From Kuschelorhynchus macadamiae (lineage: Eukaryota; Arthropoda; Insecta; Coleoptera; Curculionidae): a DNA stretch of 64,000 nucleotides. The stretch lies in the NCBI GenBank assembly GCA_030620095.1, contig JAUTXW010000877.1, forward strand, positions 124,001 through 188,000, in the 5' to 3' direction. A program made the translations under genes and the position numbers. A model generated the notes under the pieces. The model was not told the origin of the DNA. It made no database searches and worked only from the letters and a program-made list of their open reading frames with translations. Shown here piece by piece: positions 22,708 to 33,887 of the stretch. The stretch's first letter is position 1. Each line of letters opens with the position of its first letter.

Positions 22708-24732
22708 CAGGGTGTCCTAAATTCAGCGACAAACATTCACATTTTCAAAGCCGCTAAAGTCCGTTTTTTTTAATGGGACACCCTATAACTTTATGCACTA
22801 TCAAACGTAGAATTTCATTTTCTATCGAACTGTATTAAGGTTCCCTATACCTATTCGTAACCATTTTCGAAATAATTGGGTTTTATAAAAATATCGTATG
22901 TATTTGCTTAAATGTTTACATGTTCCAATGGTGAGCCATGGAAAAACAATTGTGATCCAATATCCAATATGACAGATGATTCGTATGCGTTATTTATCGA
23001 AAGCTGTCAGTGATAAACTAAATCTTCTAAATCGAAATGGAAGAATACTCAAACGCTGATATTCTCAATCTCTTTTCTATTCATGGAGAATGTTATAAAA
23101 TTTTGGAGAGAACGTGTCGTGTGTTTAATGAGCGCCACCCTGATTTGCCGCCAATGAACAAGTCAAAATTCAAGAGGATTGAAAAGACCTTTTTGCGTTT
23201 TGGCGAGGTTAAAGTTACAAAAAATGTTCCGAAACCAGTGACAGATGCCGAGGATAACGTAATAAACACATTAGCTTATTTCCGCGCAAACCCGCAAAGT
23301 TCAATACCGTCTGCAGAAAACGATTTGGGAATTTCTTCTTCATCTGTCCAAAGAATCTTGAGCGAACATCATATGCACCCTTATTTCTTCCAAAACGTCC
23401 AAGTCTTGAGACCTGGTGATGACGTCCGACGAGTAGAATTTTGCGAATTCATGTTTTTGAAAATTCAAGATGGCCCTCAATTCCTTTCAAAAATATTTTG
23501 GACCGATGAAGCGAAATTTTCCTAGAGAAGGAATAACAAATAGAAGAAACGAACATTTCTGGGCAGCAGAAAATCCGCACGCTTTACTCGAAACGCGTTC
23601 TCAAGAGAGGTTTAGCTTCAATGTTTTCGGTATAAAATTAAATTAAAATAAATGTATTAAATGAACAGGTGCGGTGCTGTATTTATGAAGACAATTTAAA
23701 CAGTAATAAGTATTTGAAAATTCTACGAGGGATGGTTTCTGAATTTATAGAAGACATTCCTATTGGTGAGTTGCAAAATTATTGGTATCAATTAGATGGG
23801 GCACCATAATTCCGCTGCAATTTATCTCCAATTATCTCGAATTTTTGAAGATCACTGGATTGGTCCCAATGGCCCTTGGAAATGACCCCCGCGATCTCCT
23901 GATTTAACACCTCTAGACTTTTATTTATGGGGATTTATCAAAGGTAAAGTCTATGCTTCCCCAGTAAATAACCAACAAGATTTACTGGACAGGATACGAA
24001 CAGCTTTTGCCGAATTAGAAAACGGACAAATTCAAAGGGGCCACAGCAACTGTACGAAGAAGAATTGAAATGTGTCTTCAAATGAACGGACAACATATAG
24101 AACATTAGTTATAATTCAATTTTATTATTTTATTTATTTATTGTTGATTGTTAGATTGCTATAATTTTTAAGTTCACTAAAAAAAGTTTAGAACAGTCTC
24201 GAACTTAGTAGATATGGTTAAAAATAATGTAAACAATTTATTACATTTTTTATAACTTTAACTTTTCCGAAACGAAAACGAAAAATTTCGTTTCAATCCT
24301 CTTCAATTTTCTCTTGTTCATTGGCGATAAATGAGGATTTTTTCATTAAAAACATGGCACGTTCTCTCCAATGTTTTGTAACATTCTCCGTGAATATAAA
24401 ATAAATTGAGAATATCAGCTTTTAAGTGTTATTTTATTTTAATTTAAAAGTTTCAAATCAGCTGTCATGTTGAATAGAAAAGCACAACAATTATTTTCCC
24501 ATGGCTTACTACGGGAAGGTGTAAGCATTTAGCAAATATATATGATAGTTTAATAAAAACCTGATTATTTGGAAAATGGTTACGAATAGGTATAGGGAAC
24601 CTTAATACAGTTCGATAGAAAATTAAATTCTATATTTGATAGTGCATAAAGTTATAGGGTGTACCCTTTAAAAAAACGGACTTTAGCGGCTTTGAAAATG
24701 TGAATGTTTGCCGCTGAATTTAGGACACCCTG
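22708..24732 (+). mobile_element. DD41D element C with ~490-bp TIRs reaching into the transposase gene
   Basis: Ends are cagggtgtcctaaattcagc (22708) and its inverse ending 24732, each next to TA. Homology continues inwards: the region 23040-23205, coding for the first 55 or so residues, is present inverted and more decayed at about 24265-24420. This is the same organisation as family A in a distinct family. Confidence 0.82.
23037..24108 (+). pseudogene. DD41D-type transposase of element C, decayed
   Basis: Start at MEEYSNADILNLFSIHGE. The HTH part has SSIPSAENDLGISSSSVQRI, followed by IFWTDEAKFS with the first catalytic Asp. A stop follows at 23523-23525. A possible remnant intron of 39 bp (23630-23668, gtataa...aacag) sits at the place where family A has its intron. 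After it come YWYQLDGAP (second Asp), a frameshift, then LTPLDFYLWGFIKGKVYA (third Asp region) and the end MNGQHIEH. Indels prevent an exact residue count between the last two Asp, but about 40-41 fits. Confidence 0.82.
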
Positions 24733-25119
24733 TATAAAAATAGACAAATTCAATAAAAAAAAAATAGAAACCTAAGATTATTTACCGATCGTCTGCAAAA
24801 TATGAAGATTATATCTTCAAAACTTTAAAACTGAGATTTTAAAATTTGGTACCCCGAAGGCTCATTTTTGGTTCAAGGACTAGTATCTTAAGAACGCTTG
24901 AACCTAGGTATAGCACATGCTATATAAAGTAGCATTAAAATTCTCCGTAGAATCCAAAAATATCATAAAATACAGGGTGTTCGATTTAAAATAAGCAAGT
25001 TGATACCAACTTCCGGTTAAACCGGAAGTGACAGGAAGATGAAAATATTTCAAAAAAGAAGTACCCCTTGACCTTACCTTAATCCCAAAATTTGAAATTT
25101 TTATCTTAATGGCATCATC

Positions 25120-25689
<570 letters not shown>

Positions 25690-25970
25690 TGGGTTACCCT
25701 TATACCCACCAGTTTAACCAGACAGTAATCAAATTATGATCCTATAGGTTATGAAGAGATTACAACCCAAGACACATCCGTAAAATTATTTCTATTTTAA
25801 CTGAAGTTTGCCTATTTTCACAGTGATCGGCCCACCCATCAACACTGCGTACATATAAACAATAACTCTCTTTAACCGTAAATTATGTCACACTGTATCA
25901 AAAGCCTTAACAATTTCAAAGAACACTGCTTAACTTAACAAGTTTTTTATTACGTAAATTATGTATTTCT
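25690..25970 (-). pseudogene. Non-LTR RT remnant (motif A only)
   Basis: The minus-strand reading near 25884-25930 is AVFFEIVKAFDTV followed by a stop and H. This matches the RT motif A pattern (xFLDxEKAFDxVWH) of Jockey-like LINEs with Trp changed to a stop. Surrounding codons are too decayed to place it in a clade. Confidence 0.45.
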
Positions 25971-26467
25971 AATTTCCTAATTTATCTGAAGGTTCGATGA
26001 AATCAAAGTTCTCGTTAGATTTACATTTTAGCTGGGTTTTTTTGAGGAAAGAGTCTTGTTTTAAAGATACAAATTTCCCATTATTTTGTTTAAAATTAAT
26101 TGCATAAATTGCACCAACAGGGTCTTTCCCCGTGATGGCCTTCAAAAAAAATCTTACATACATAATGTATAGATATTTATTCATTTTTATCTGTGTTCAC
26201 AAAATATTTTGCACTGTGTGAGACAAGAAAACAACGCATATGCCAAATTTAGTTTCCCTTAAAACTGTTGGGTGCTTCTCAATGTTCTAAATATATTTCG
26301 TGTAATATATTCTATACTTAATTGTAATTGGTTTGTCAGATTAGTGTTTGAAAACTGACCATTTCAAAATTTGGACGGATATAAAACCTAAAAAATAAGT
26401 TCGTGGCTTGTTCGCACCAGAGATTTTAGAAATTCGTGATGTAATTCAATTATTTTTTCTTTTTCAG
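25971..26467. other. End of the upstream CNG intron
   Basis: AT-rich DNA ends in a polypyrimidine tract (attattttttctttttcag) that serves the exon at 26468. No other feature was seen. Confidence 0.5.
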
Positions 26468-26706
26468 GTGACGATTTTCCAAGAGTGCCAACCAGAGTTC
26501 CTTAGAGATTTAGTGTTAAAAATGAAAGCCTATATTTTTACCCCAGGCGATTCTATATGCAGAAAAGGCGAGGTTGCACGAGAGATGTTCATCATTGCCG
26601 ACGGAATCCTCGAGGTAATAAGCGAAGCGGGCAAAGTGCTCACGACCATGAAAGCTGGGGATTTTTTTGGGGAAATAGGGATCCTCAACTTAGATGGCTT
26701 AAATAA
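26468..26706 (+). CDS. CNG channel exon: first part of cyclic-nucleotide-binding domain
   Basis: This exon encodes the start of the cyclic-nucleotide-binding domain (CNBD) of a CNG cation channel, an intracellular domain that opens a plasma-membrane pore when cGMP or cAMP binds. The translation runs from VTIFQECQPEF to GILNLDGLNK and contains KAYIFTPGD, ICRKGEV, REMFIIADG and the phosphate-binding-cassette start FGEIGILNL. An acceptor (ttttcag) precedes 26468 and a donor (gtaagt) follows 26706. The exon ends in phase 2 and its last codon is completed by one base of the next exon. Earlier exons (transmembrane pore) must lie left of the window. The protein resembles alpha-type insect subunits more than beta-type ones. 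I do not assign a symbol because insects have several CNG paralogues. Confidence 0.95.
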
Positions 26707-27076
26707 GTAAGTATAAGTTCAACTTATTAGTGATGCCGCCGAAACGAGAGATTTTCATTTCGCGTCGTATCATCTCGTCTCGAAGAGGCGAGAGTAAATT
26801 TTCCCTTGCCTGGAAAGATGAGCCGATATGATAATCTTCTCTCGCTGAAAATTGGTCGTTTTTCTTGAGCTCTCTAGAGCTTAAAAAATCTATATTGATT
26901 TTTTTTTTAGTTCACGTTGTTCCAAAAATGAAAAAAGTTTGAAATTATTTATTCTTTTTCATTATTAAATATTAAGCAATATAAAAGTGATTGGTCTTAT
27001 CTAACACAATAGGGTGCTCAGAAGCATGATCCTATTAAATGAGAAATAGGTGCCAAAGAGGTGAAAATATAAAAGT
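26707..27076. other. Start of the 35-kb intron
   Basis: It contains a local dyad at about 26770-26795 (tctcgtctc-gaa-gaggcgaga, with single mismatches) in a patch richer in G+C. Nothing else was recognised. Confidence 0.5.
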
Positions 27077-27578
27077 TAATTTGGAGATCACAGGAGGTGG
27101 CTCTGTTATTCTATAGGGCATTCATAAGATCAGTTCTTGATTACGGTTGTTTGTTCTACAGTTCGGCAAGTAAAACACATCTTTTAAAAATTGACAGAAT
27201 TCAATACAAATCTATTAAAATATGTATGGGTGTTATGTCATCTTCTCCGAATATAGCTACTTTAGTAGAAGTTTTAGAACCTCCATTAAATCTCCGGAGA
27301 GAATATCTATGAAGAACAGTCAACTAACTACTAAAATATATCAATTATTTATCAAAAATCTCAAAAAGTACTCCAGTTTTGGCTTTGGCATTCGAAAATT
27401 GTACCAAAAGTAAATACCTAAAGTTCAGACCCAAAATCTAAAACTCTATTTGAAATAAACTACAAGGCTATTTTTTACCAATTAGATGTATGTTTCCCTA
27501 ATTATCCTTTAGATAACAATCAGTGTAACAATAACTTGAAAGAAATCTTGTCAAAATACAAACCTGGTACACTAGTAG
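27077..27578 (+). pseudogene. LINE RT C-terminal (thumb) region
   Basis: The translation FYRAFIRSVLDYGCLFYSSA, then KTHLLKIDRIQYKSIKICMG and EPPLNLRREYL is the conserved region downstream of the RT palm in I/Jockey-like LINEs. Stops follow (27312, 27411 and several later), so the frame is dead before the BEL insertion at 27579. Confidence 0.8.
27574..27578. repeat. Left 5-bp target site duplication of the BEL element (AGTAG)
   Basis: The five bases before the left LTR equal those after the right LTR (34442-34446). Confidence 0.93.
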
Positions 27579-28132
27579 TGTTAAGGAAACTCCTAATTTC
27601 TTATTTATTTCTTTATTATCTACAATTTATTTTAATTGTCAAATTAATTATTACTTATTTTGGGCATAAATGATGCGTATCTTAGTTATTTTATTATCAC
27701 ATCATTTACAGGTATATTTAATTTTATAACTATTCATAACGCACAAATTTGGTATTAACCCTCTTAAGCACCCTAGAAGTCGTGCATCTGATTCTACATG
27801 TTCGACGAAAAAGGAGAACTACTCCGACCGGCATTGAGATAGTACGAAAATATGTACGGTACTTGCTTACAAAACTTCTAACAGTTTCGTGAGTTCGGTC
27901 TATATTTCCGACAGGAAAACACTTTCCTTCTCTCCAATACTCCAGTACATCGAAGTGACAAGTGAACAAAGAAAAATCCCAGCACCACAAGAGAAGGGCC
28001 CTTCGAAGCCGACGAACTGTGCTGTTTAAGGTAAGAGTGCCTTTTACCTCTTTTGTGCGTTCTTTCTTTTACTCATTTAACACTTTTTCACACCTATCAT
28101 ACAGTCCACTGTTTACATGCGTTACCGCATCA
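27579..28132 (+). repeat. Left LTR of the BEL element
   Basis: It starts tgttaaggaaactcc and ends accgcatca. It differs from the right LTR at five positions, all in the second half: ccctag/ctctag; two changes in ttctctcc/ttccctgc; gccgac/gcctac; gtaaga/gtagga. The promoter and polyadenylation region should lie here, but I cannot pinpoint a TATA box. Confidence 0.95.
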
Positions 28133-28135
28133 TTT

Positions 28136-28150
28136 TGGTCCTTCGAGCCG
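28136..28150 (+). promoter_or_regulatory. Primer-binding site, complementary to tRNA-Tyr 3-prime end
   Basis: Three bases after the LTR comes tggtccttcgagccg. Its complement, cggctcgaaggacca, is the 3-prime end of animal tRNA-Tyr (GUA) including CCA, as I know that tRNA. Reverse transcription would start here. Confidence 0.85.
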
Positions 28151-28588
28151 AATTTGAATTAGTATTTAAATTAATTAATTCTAAATCTTTAAACGCCATT
28201 AAAAATATTAATTTTTTCATTTAATTTCGTCCGGCAGTCCGGCCGAGGCGATCGATAATCCTTGCGCATACGTTTATCGCTCAAAACTCGTGCGCGAAGT
28301 TCCAGCCGGTACTTCTCTCTACGTATTTTTATAAAATAGATATTTCAGGGATTTAAGAGCCCAACTCATCGTTTTAATAAGGTTAATAATACGTTCATGT
28401 AGCTAATTTAATTTGTATTAAAGCGTTTGAATGCAACCTATATTTTCTGGTAAAGACTTAAAGTTTACATATTTATAGTTGCATTTCACACAATTTTTCA
28501 AATGGTTTTAAGCAAGAATATTATATTATAAATTAATTTAATATACATCAATTTCTTTCGCCAAAATTGTCAATAATTTAAATTTATC
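28151..28588 (+). other. 5-prime leader of the BEL element
   Basis: A 438-bp untranslated leader lies between the primer site and the first ATG. It is slightly richer in G+C near 28230-28300. It probably holds the packaging signal, which I cannot locate. Confidence 0.6.
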
Positions 28589-31500
28589 ATGTCGGATAAA
28601 CTGGCAAAACTTAAACTAAAACGAACTACAGCATATAATAGATTAAAGGAGACATATGACGTGGGACTTGAGGTCTCAGAAGATAGTTCCAAAAAATCTA
28701 CCTTTCTTGCAAGGGTCGAAGGAATTGATAAAGTGTACGACGATTTTCAAACAGTTCATAATCAAATTGTTTCTTTAATATCTGAAGATGAGTTTAGTAC
28801 ATACGACTCATTACGAGTTGTTGCTGATAAGGTGTTCTATGGCGCAAAAGCGATAAAACATGAAATTTTAATAAGTGATTCAAATGCAAATGTCTCTTTA
28901 AATAATTCTCTCATAGGTACTACACCTAAATTCACAGCTAGGTTGCCAAAAATAGTTTTACCCATATTTGATGGGGAATTTAAGAAATGGTCAGGTTTTT
29001 TTGATCTCTTTAATAGTCTTATACACCAAAACACTGAACTTTCCCAAGTAGAAAAATTTCAATATCTCCTTACGTCATTGGATAAAGAACCATTATCTTT
29101 AATTAAGGGTCTTCCAGTAACTGACAATAATTATGAAATAATTGAAAAAAGATATCAAAATAAAAGATTATTAGCTACTTACCATTATAATGAAATTTCT
29201 CAAGTCTTTTCTATTCAAAGGGGAACTTCTAAAGAACTTAGAAATATTTTAAATATTTTTTCGGAAAATTTAGCCGCCCTTCGTGTTATGCAATTCCCTG
29301 TCGATCAGTGGGATTTTCTTTTATTGAATATGCTTCTTCAGAAATTGGACATAGCTACCAGAACTGATTTTGAAATACAAAATACTTCAGACTTTCCGAC
29401 TTACTTTGAATTAAAATATTTTTTGGAGAATAAATGTAAGGCATTAGAGTCAGTTCAGTTGGCTGTTCCAAACAACAATAATTCAGGGTTTAAAGTAAAC
29501 AATAAACAGAATAATTCTCATTTAAATTCTAGAAACACTAAAACCTTTCAAAATAAAAATTCGCTTCCAGCATTCATGACTTCAACTTCGGCCAATCAAA
29601 ATAATACATCTAACCACAATAACACCCTTAATCATAGTAATTTAAAATGCATCATGTGTTCTTCATCACATGCATTATATAGGTGTTTCGCATTTATTTC
29701 TAAAACTCCCAAAGAAAGATTTTCTTTTGCAAAACAACATAATTTATGTACGAATTGTCTTGCTTCCCAACATTCTGTTCGGAAATGCATTTCCTCATCT
29801 AAATGCAGGGTTTGTGGATTATCTCATCATACATTATTACATGTAGACAAAAATGCGGAGACCGTTTCACCTGTCGAACAACAGTCTTTTACAGATCCAA
29901 CGTTGCCAAGTTCTTCACAATGTCCGAAAAATTCGGAACCAAATATTAATCTTGCCATTAATGCTATGACGAGTACAGTAACTACTCATCAATCTACCGT
30001 CCTTCTCTCCACAGCTGTTGTAGAAGTCAAGGATAGTCGAGACAATTTTCAAAAAATTCGAATCCTTTTCGATACTGCTAGTATGGCCAACTTTATTTCT
30101 GAAAAATGTGTGAATAGACTTGGACTATCTCGTATTCGATCTTCAATTCCAAATGAGGTATTAAACGATATGTCAGCTCAATCCAATAGCGGGATAACCC
30201 ATTGTACTATAAAACCTTGTGGCCAGCTAGATCCTAGGTTTTCTTTTAATGCTATTATTTTACCAAAAATATGTTCGGATCAGCCGAAAATTAATGTCGA
30301 CCCTTCACAGTGGTCACATATTCGCCACTTAAAATTGGCAGATAACTCTTTCCATATTCCCGGACCGATCGATATGCTAATTGGTGCGGAATTGGTTCCT
30401 TTAGTTTTAGGTTCTGGTCGTGTTTTTGGTCAGCCTGGTCAACCTATTGCTCTAGAGACCATATTTGGCTACATTCTTCAAGGACGTTCAAATAGTGCTG
30501 AATTATCTAAATCTCATACAGTCTTATTCAATTGTCATACATCTGTAGATATGAATCTTGACTTGCTACTTAAAAAATTTTGGGAGATTGAACATATCCC
30601 TAAAATCTCTTCTTTGTCCTCTGATGACATAAAATGTGAACAGATTTACAAATCTCTTACTTACAGAGACATTTCTGGTCGGTTTTGTGTGCCCTTGCCA
30701 TTTAAGACCAATGAACCCACATTTGGCGATACATATTCCCAAGCCTATCGTTTCTTCTGCACACTGGAAAAGCGATTATCTAAAAATCATGAACTTAGAC
30801 AATCCTACTCGGATTTCATGCAGGATTACTTGGATAGCGGACACATGACTCTTGTCGCAAAGTCCGACTTCAAATCACCTAAAGCATATTACATGCCTCA
30901 TCATTGTGTCACAAATAATGAGAACCCGAACTCTAAGTTTAGAGTAGTATTCAATGCTAGTTTTCGAGGATCTTGTGGCATTTCTCTTAATGAAACCTTA
31001 TTAGTTGGACCTAAACTGCAACGTGATATTTCAACTATTCTGTTAGGTTTTCGATATTATGCATTTGTCTTTACTTGTGATATAAAACAAATGTACAGGC
31101 AAATTCGCATTCAATCTCAATTTCGAGATTTTCAAAGAATTCTTTGGCGCTTTTCTCCCGAGGATCCAATTAGTGAGTATCATCTATTGACTGTGACATA
31201 TGGTGTGTCATCCGCTCCCTATTTGGCTCTGAGAACTATACAAGAGCTTGCCAATCAGGAGGCACTTCGGTTTCCTCTGGCAGCTGCCACGGTGAGAAGA
31301 GATATCTATGTTGACGATGCGCTCAGTGGAAATAATGACCTTGAAACAACTTTACAGCTCCAAGAAGAGCTAATTCAATTAATGAAATTAGGAGGTTTCG
31401 AGCTCAGAAAATGGGCTAGTAATCATCCAGCTATTCTCGCAAATATTCCTTCTTCTGATGTTCAAACATCTATTAGCTTTAATCAGGAAGAACCTTTATT

Positions 31501-33772
31501 TATTAAGGTTTTAAGATGGTGTCCACAAGATGACATATTCTCATATACTTTTAACCCAATAGAGGTACAATGTACTAAGAGAAGTATTCTATCAGAAATT
31601 AGTAGAATATTTGATCCCGTAGGATTTATTTCTCCCATTATTTTACTCGCAAAATGTCTTTTGCAAAAATTATGGGCATCGAAGATATCGTGGGACGATA
31701 CTCCCTCGGATGAAATTGTCCTAACTTGGAATACATATAAGTCTGAATTATATCGTCTTACAGAAATAAAAATTCCTAGACGTGTAATAGTTGATGATCT
31801 TCAGCGTATCGAATTGCATGGTTTCTGCGACGCCTCACAAATAGGCTATGCAGGGGTTATATATTTTCGTACCGAGAGCATATCTGGAGTCGTTAAAACT
31901 TTTCTCGTCACTGCTAAATGTAAAGTCGCCCCTCTAAAAACCATTTCGATTCCTCGTCTAGAACTCTGCGCAGCTGTTCTGTTGGCGGATCTAATCTCAT
32001 TTGTTAAAGAAGTCTATTCAGAGTTCATCTCCTTTGATGCAATCTATGCTTGGTCTGACTCATCTGTCACTTTAGCCTGGTTAAACGCCAGTCCTCATAA
32101 AACCTTTGTTGCGAACAGGGTAAGTCATGTTCAAGACCTAATTGATAAATCTTCCTGGCATTATATTCCGTCGTCGGAAAATCCTAGTGACTGTGCCTCA
32201 CGAGGGTTAACTCCTGCTCAACTTCTTCAACATTCTCTGTGGTGGTGTGGCCCAGCATTTCTTTCTCAGTCTAAAGCATTCTGGCCTCCGCAGCCTACTT
32301 TGGCTTCTTATGAATCCACTGGTGATGAAGAAAAACAAACGGTCTTAATTACTTCCATAAATGAAAGTATTATAAATAATTTGCTTCATGACTTCTCAGC
32401 TCCACTAAAAATTCAGAGGATTCTTGCGTATGTTTTTCGATTTTCATCCAAATCTATAAAACATTCTCAGTATATCACACCTCTTGAAATGAATAGGACT
32501 CGTTTATGTATCATTCGTCACGTACAACGTGAAATATTCTCAGATCTCTTTGATAAAATTCTAAGTAATACCCTCTTGCCCAAATCTTTTCGAAAGCTTG
32601 CCCTCTTCATCGATTCAGATGGTTTAATCAGGGTGGGTGGTAGGCTTAGAAATAGCAATTTAGCTTATGATACTAAACATCCTATTCTACTACCCAAATC
32701 ACATAGACTTACTGATTTAATTATTGAGTGGATCCACAATTCTAACCTTCATCCTGGTTTGAAAACTATGCATTATTTAATTCTTCAGCACTTTTGGATA
32801 TTATCCCCCAGAAGCGCAATATATCGTTGCCTTTCTCGATGCATACGATGTTTTCGATGCAAACCAAAATCATACAATCCTTATATGGCGGATTTACCTT
32901 CTTTACGTGTCTCTCAGATAAAGGCATTCTCTTCAGTCTGCATTGACTTTGCAGGTCCTTTCTCTCTTTTGATGTATCGTCATCGAAATGCTAAAACTTT
33001 CAAGGGATATGTATGTATCTTTGTATGTACTGCCACTAAAGCAAGTCATCGGGAAGTTACTTCAGATTTAACATCTGACGGATTTTTAGGGGCCTTTAAG
33101 CGTTTTGTAGCCCGCCGTGGCAGATGTTCATTCATTAGCAGTGACCAAGGCACTAATTTCAAGGGTGCCAGTCGGCAGGTCCTGGAATACGCTGCCAATG
33201 CAGCTGAACAATTGTCGATTAATTGGAGTTTCAATCCACCAGGAAGTCCTCATTTTAACGGTTTGGCCGAAGCCGGCGTGAAGTCCATGAAAGCGCATTT
33301 ATACCGAACTACAGGTTCACAAATTTTATCCTTTGAAGAGTTTCACACTCTTGTGACTCAAATCGAGTCTGTGCTAAACTCGCGACCCCTGTGTCCAATA
33401 AGTGCAGACCCCAATGACCTACAGCCTCTGACCCCTGGACATTTTTTAACACTGGAGCCACTTGCTAGTGGTATCTGTGAGCCTGACCTTAGTCACTTAA
33501 ATATAAATAGACTAAATCGGTGGCAGTTGGTTCAACGATTGCATGCAGACTTCTGGAAGAGGTGGTCCCAAGAATATGTCCACTCTCTTCAAGAAAGGCA
33601 TAAATGGACTGACGCCGTCCCTCAAATCAAACTTAACTCGCTAGTTTTAATTAAGCACGACTCGAAACCCCCTTTACAGTGGGAATTAGGTAGAGTTACA
33701 GAGACTCATCCTGGGAAGGATGGCGTTATTCGAGTCGTAATTATAAAAACGTCTCATGGTCTAATGCAATGA
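28589..33772 (+). CDS. BEL/Pao Gag-Pol polyprotein, 1727 aa, open throughout
   Basis: Domains by approximate residue: Gag with a DUF1759-type region (115-265, LPKIVLPIFDGEFKKW); zinc knuckles (354-418, CTNCLASQHSVRKC and CRVCGLSHH); an aspartic protease with ILFDTASMANFIS (Asp about 495); a Pao-type reverse transcriptase with FRVVFNASF (784), FTCDIKQMYRQI (about 830) and YVDDALSG (about 907); an RNase H region (HGFCDAS, about 1080); an integrase zinc domain (HPILLPKSH onwards, 1364-1420); the catalytic core (CIDFAGPF, SSDQGTNFKG, NGLAEAGVK, about 1453/1518/1561); and a DUF5641 tail. The start ATG is the first in frame. All catalytic motifs look intact. The frame ends at TGA 33770-33772, but the following twelve codons up to a TAA continue the family-typical tail, so the protein may be slightly short. 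Confidence 0.95.
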   Translation: MSDKLAKLKLKRTTAYNRLKETYDVGLEVSEDSSKKSTFLARVEGIDKVYDDFQTVHNQIVSLISEDEFSTYDSLRVVADKVFYGAKAIKHEILISDSNANVSLNNSLIGTTPKFTARLPKIVLPIFDGEFKKWSGFFDLFNSLIHQNTELSQVEKFQYLLTSLDKEPLSLIKGLPVTDNNYEIIEKRYQNKRLLATYHYNEISQVFSIQRGTSKELRNILNIFSENLAALRVMQFPVDQWDFLLLNMLLQKLDIATRTDFEIQNTSDFPTYFELKYFLENKCKALESVQLAVPNNNNSGFKVNNKQNNSHLNSRNTKTFQNKNSLPAFMTSTSANQNNTSNHNNTLNHSNLKCIMCSSSHALYRCFAFISKTPKERFSFAKQHNLCTNCLASQHSVRKCISSSKCRVCGLSHHTLLHVDKNAETVSPVEQQSFTDPTLPSSSQCPKNSEPNINLAINAMTSTVTTHQSTVLLSTAVVEVKDSRDNFQKIRILFDTASMANFISEKCVNRLGLSRIRSSIPNEVLNDMSAQSNSGITHCTIKPCGQLDPRFSFNAIILPKICSDQPKINVDPSQWSHIRHLKLADNSFHIPGPIDMLIGAELVPLVLGSGRVFGQPGQPIALETIFGYILQGRSNSAELSKSHTVLFNCHTSVDMNLDLLLKKFWEIEHIPKISSLSSDDIKCEQIYKSLTYRDISGRFCVPLPFKTNEPTFGDTYSQAYRFFCTLEKRLSKNHELRQSYSDFMQDYLDSGHMTLVAKSDFKSPKAYYMPHHCVTNNENPNSKFRVVFNASFRGSCGISLNETLLVGPKLQRDISTILLGFRYYAFVFTCDIKQMYRQIRIQSQFRDFQRILWRFSPEDPISEYHLLTVTYGVSSAPYLALRTIQELANQEALRFPLAAATVRRDIYVDDALSGNNDLETTLQLQEELIQLMKLGGFELRKWASNHPAILANIPSSDVQTSISFNQEEPLFIKVLRWCPQDDIFSYTFNPIEVQCTKRSILSEISRIFDPVGFISPIILLAKCLLQKLWASKISWDDTPSDEIVLTWNTYKSELYRLTEIKIPRRVIVDDLQRIELHGFCDASQIGYAGVIYFRTESISGVVKTFLVTAKCKVAPLKTISIPRLELCAAVLLADLISFVKEVYSEFISFDAIYAWSDSSVTLAWLNASPHKTFVANRVSHVQDLIDKSSWHYIPSSENPSDCASRGLTPAQLLQHSLWWCGPAFLSQSKAFWPPQPTLASYESTGDEEKQTVLITSINESIINNLLHDFSAPLKIQRILAYVFRFSSKSIKHSQYITPLEMNRTRLCIIRHVQREIFSDLFDKILSNTLLPKSFRKLALFIDSDGLIRVGGRLRNSNLAYDTKHPILLPKSHRLTDLIIEWIHNSNLHPGLKTMHYLILQHFWILSPRSAIYRCLSRCIRCFRCKPKSYNPYMADLPSLRVSQIKAFSSVCIDFAGPFSLLMYRHRNAKTFKGYVCIFVCTATKASHREVTSDLTSDGFLGAFKRFVARRGRCSFISSDQGTNFKGASRQVLEYAANAAEQLSINWSFNPPGSPHFNGLAEAGVKSMKAHLYRTTGSQILSFEEFHTLVTQIESVLNSRPLCPISADPNDLQPLTPGHFLTLEPLASGICEPDLSHLNINRLNRWQLVQRLHADFWKRWSQEYVHSLQERHKWTDAVPQIKLNSLVLIKHDSKPPLQWELGRVTETHPGKDGVIRVVIIKTSHGLMQ

Positions 33773-33875
33773 CCTGTGGTAAAGGTTTGCCCTTTACCTG
33801 GCAATTAAATTCGCTTGCGCGTTCGCTTTAAGCTATTATATGTTGTATCGTCAATTTACTTCAAAACATTCGTTT

Positions 33876-33887
33876 TGGTGGGTGGAA
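33876..33887 (+). promoter_or_regulatory. Polypurine tract of the BEL element
   Basis: The purine-rich stretch tggtgggtggaa immediately precedes the right LTR, as needed for plus-strand priming. Confidence 0.75.

Noticed and set aside
27730..27990. 86-codon antisense frame present in both BEL LTRs (also 34039-34299)
   Set aside because: The LTRs are nearly identical by descent, so conservation of the frame is not evidence of function, and there is no motif.
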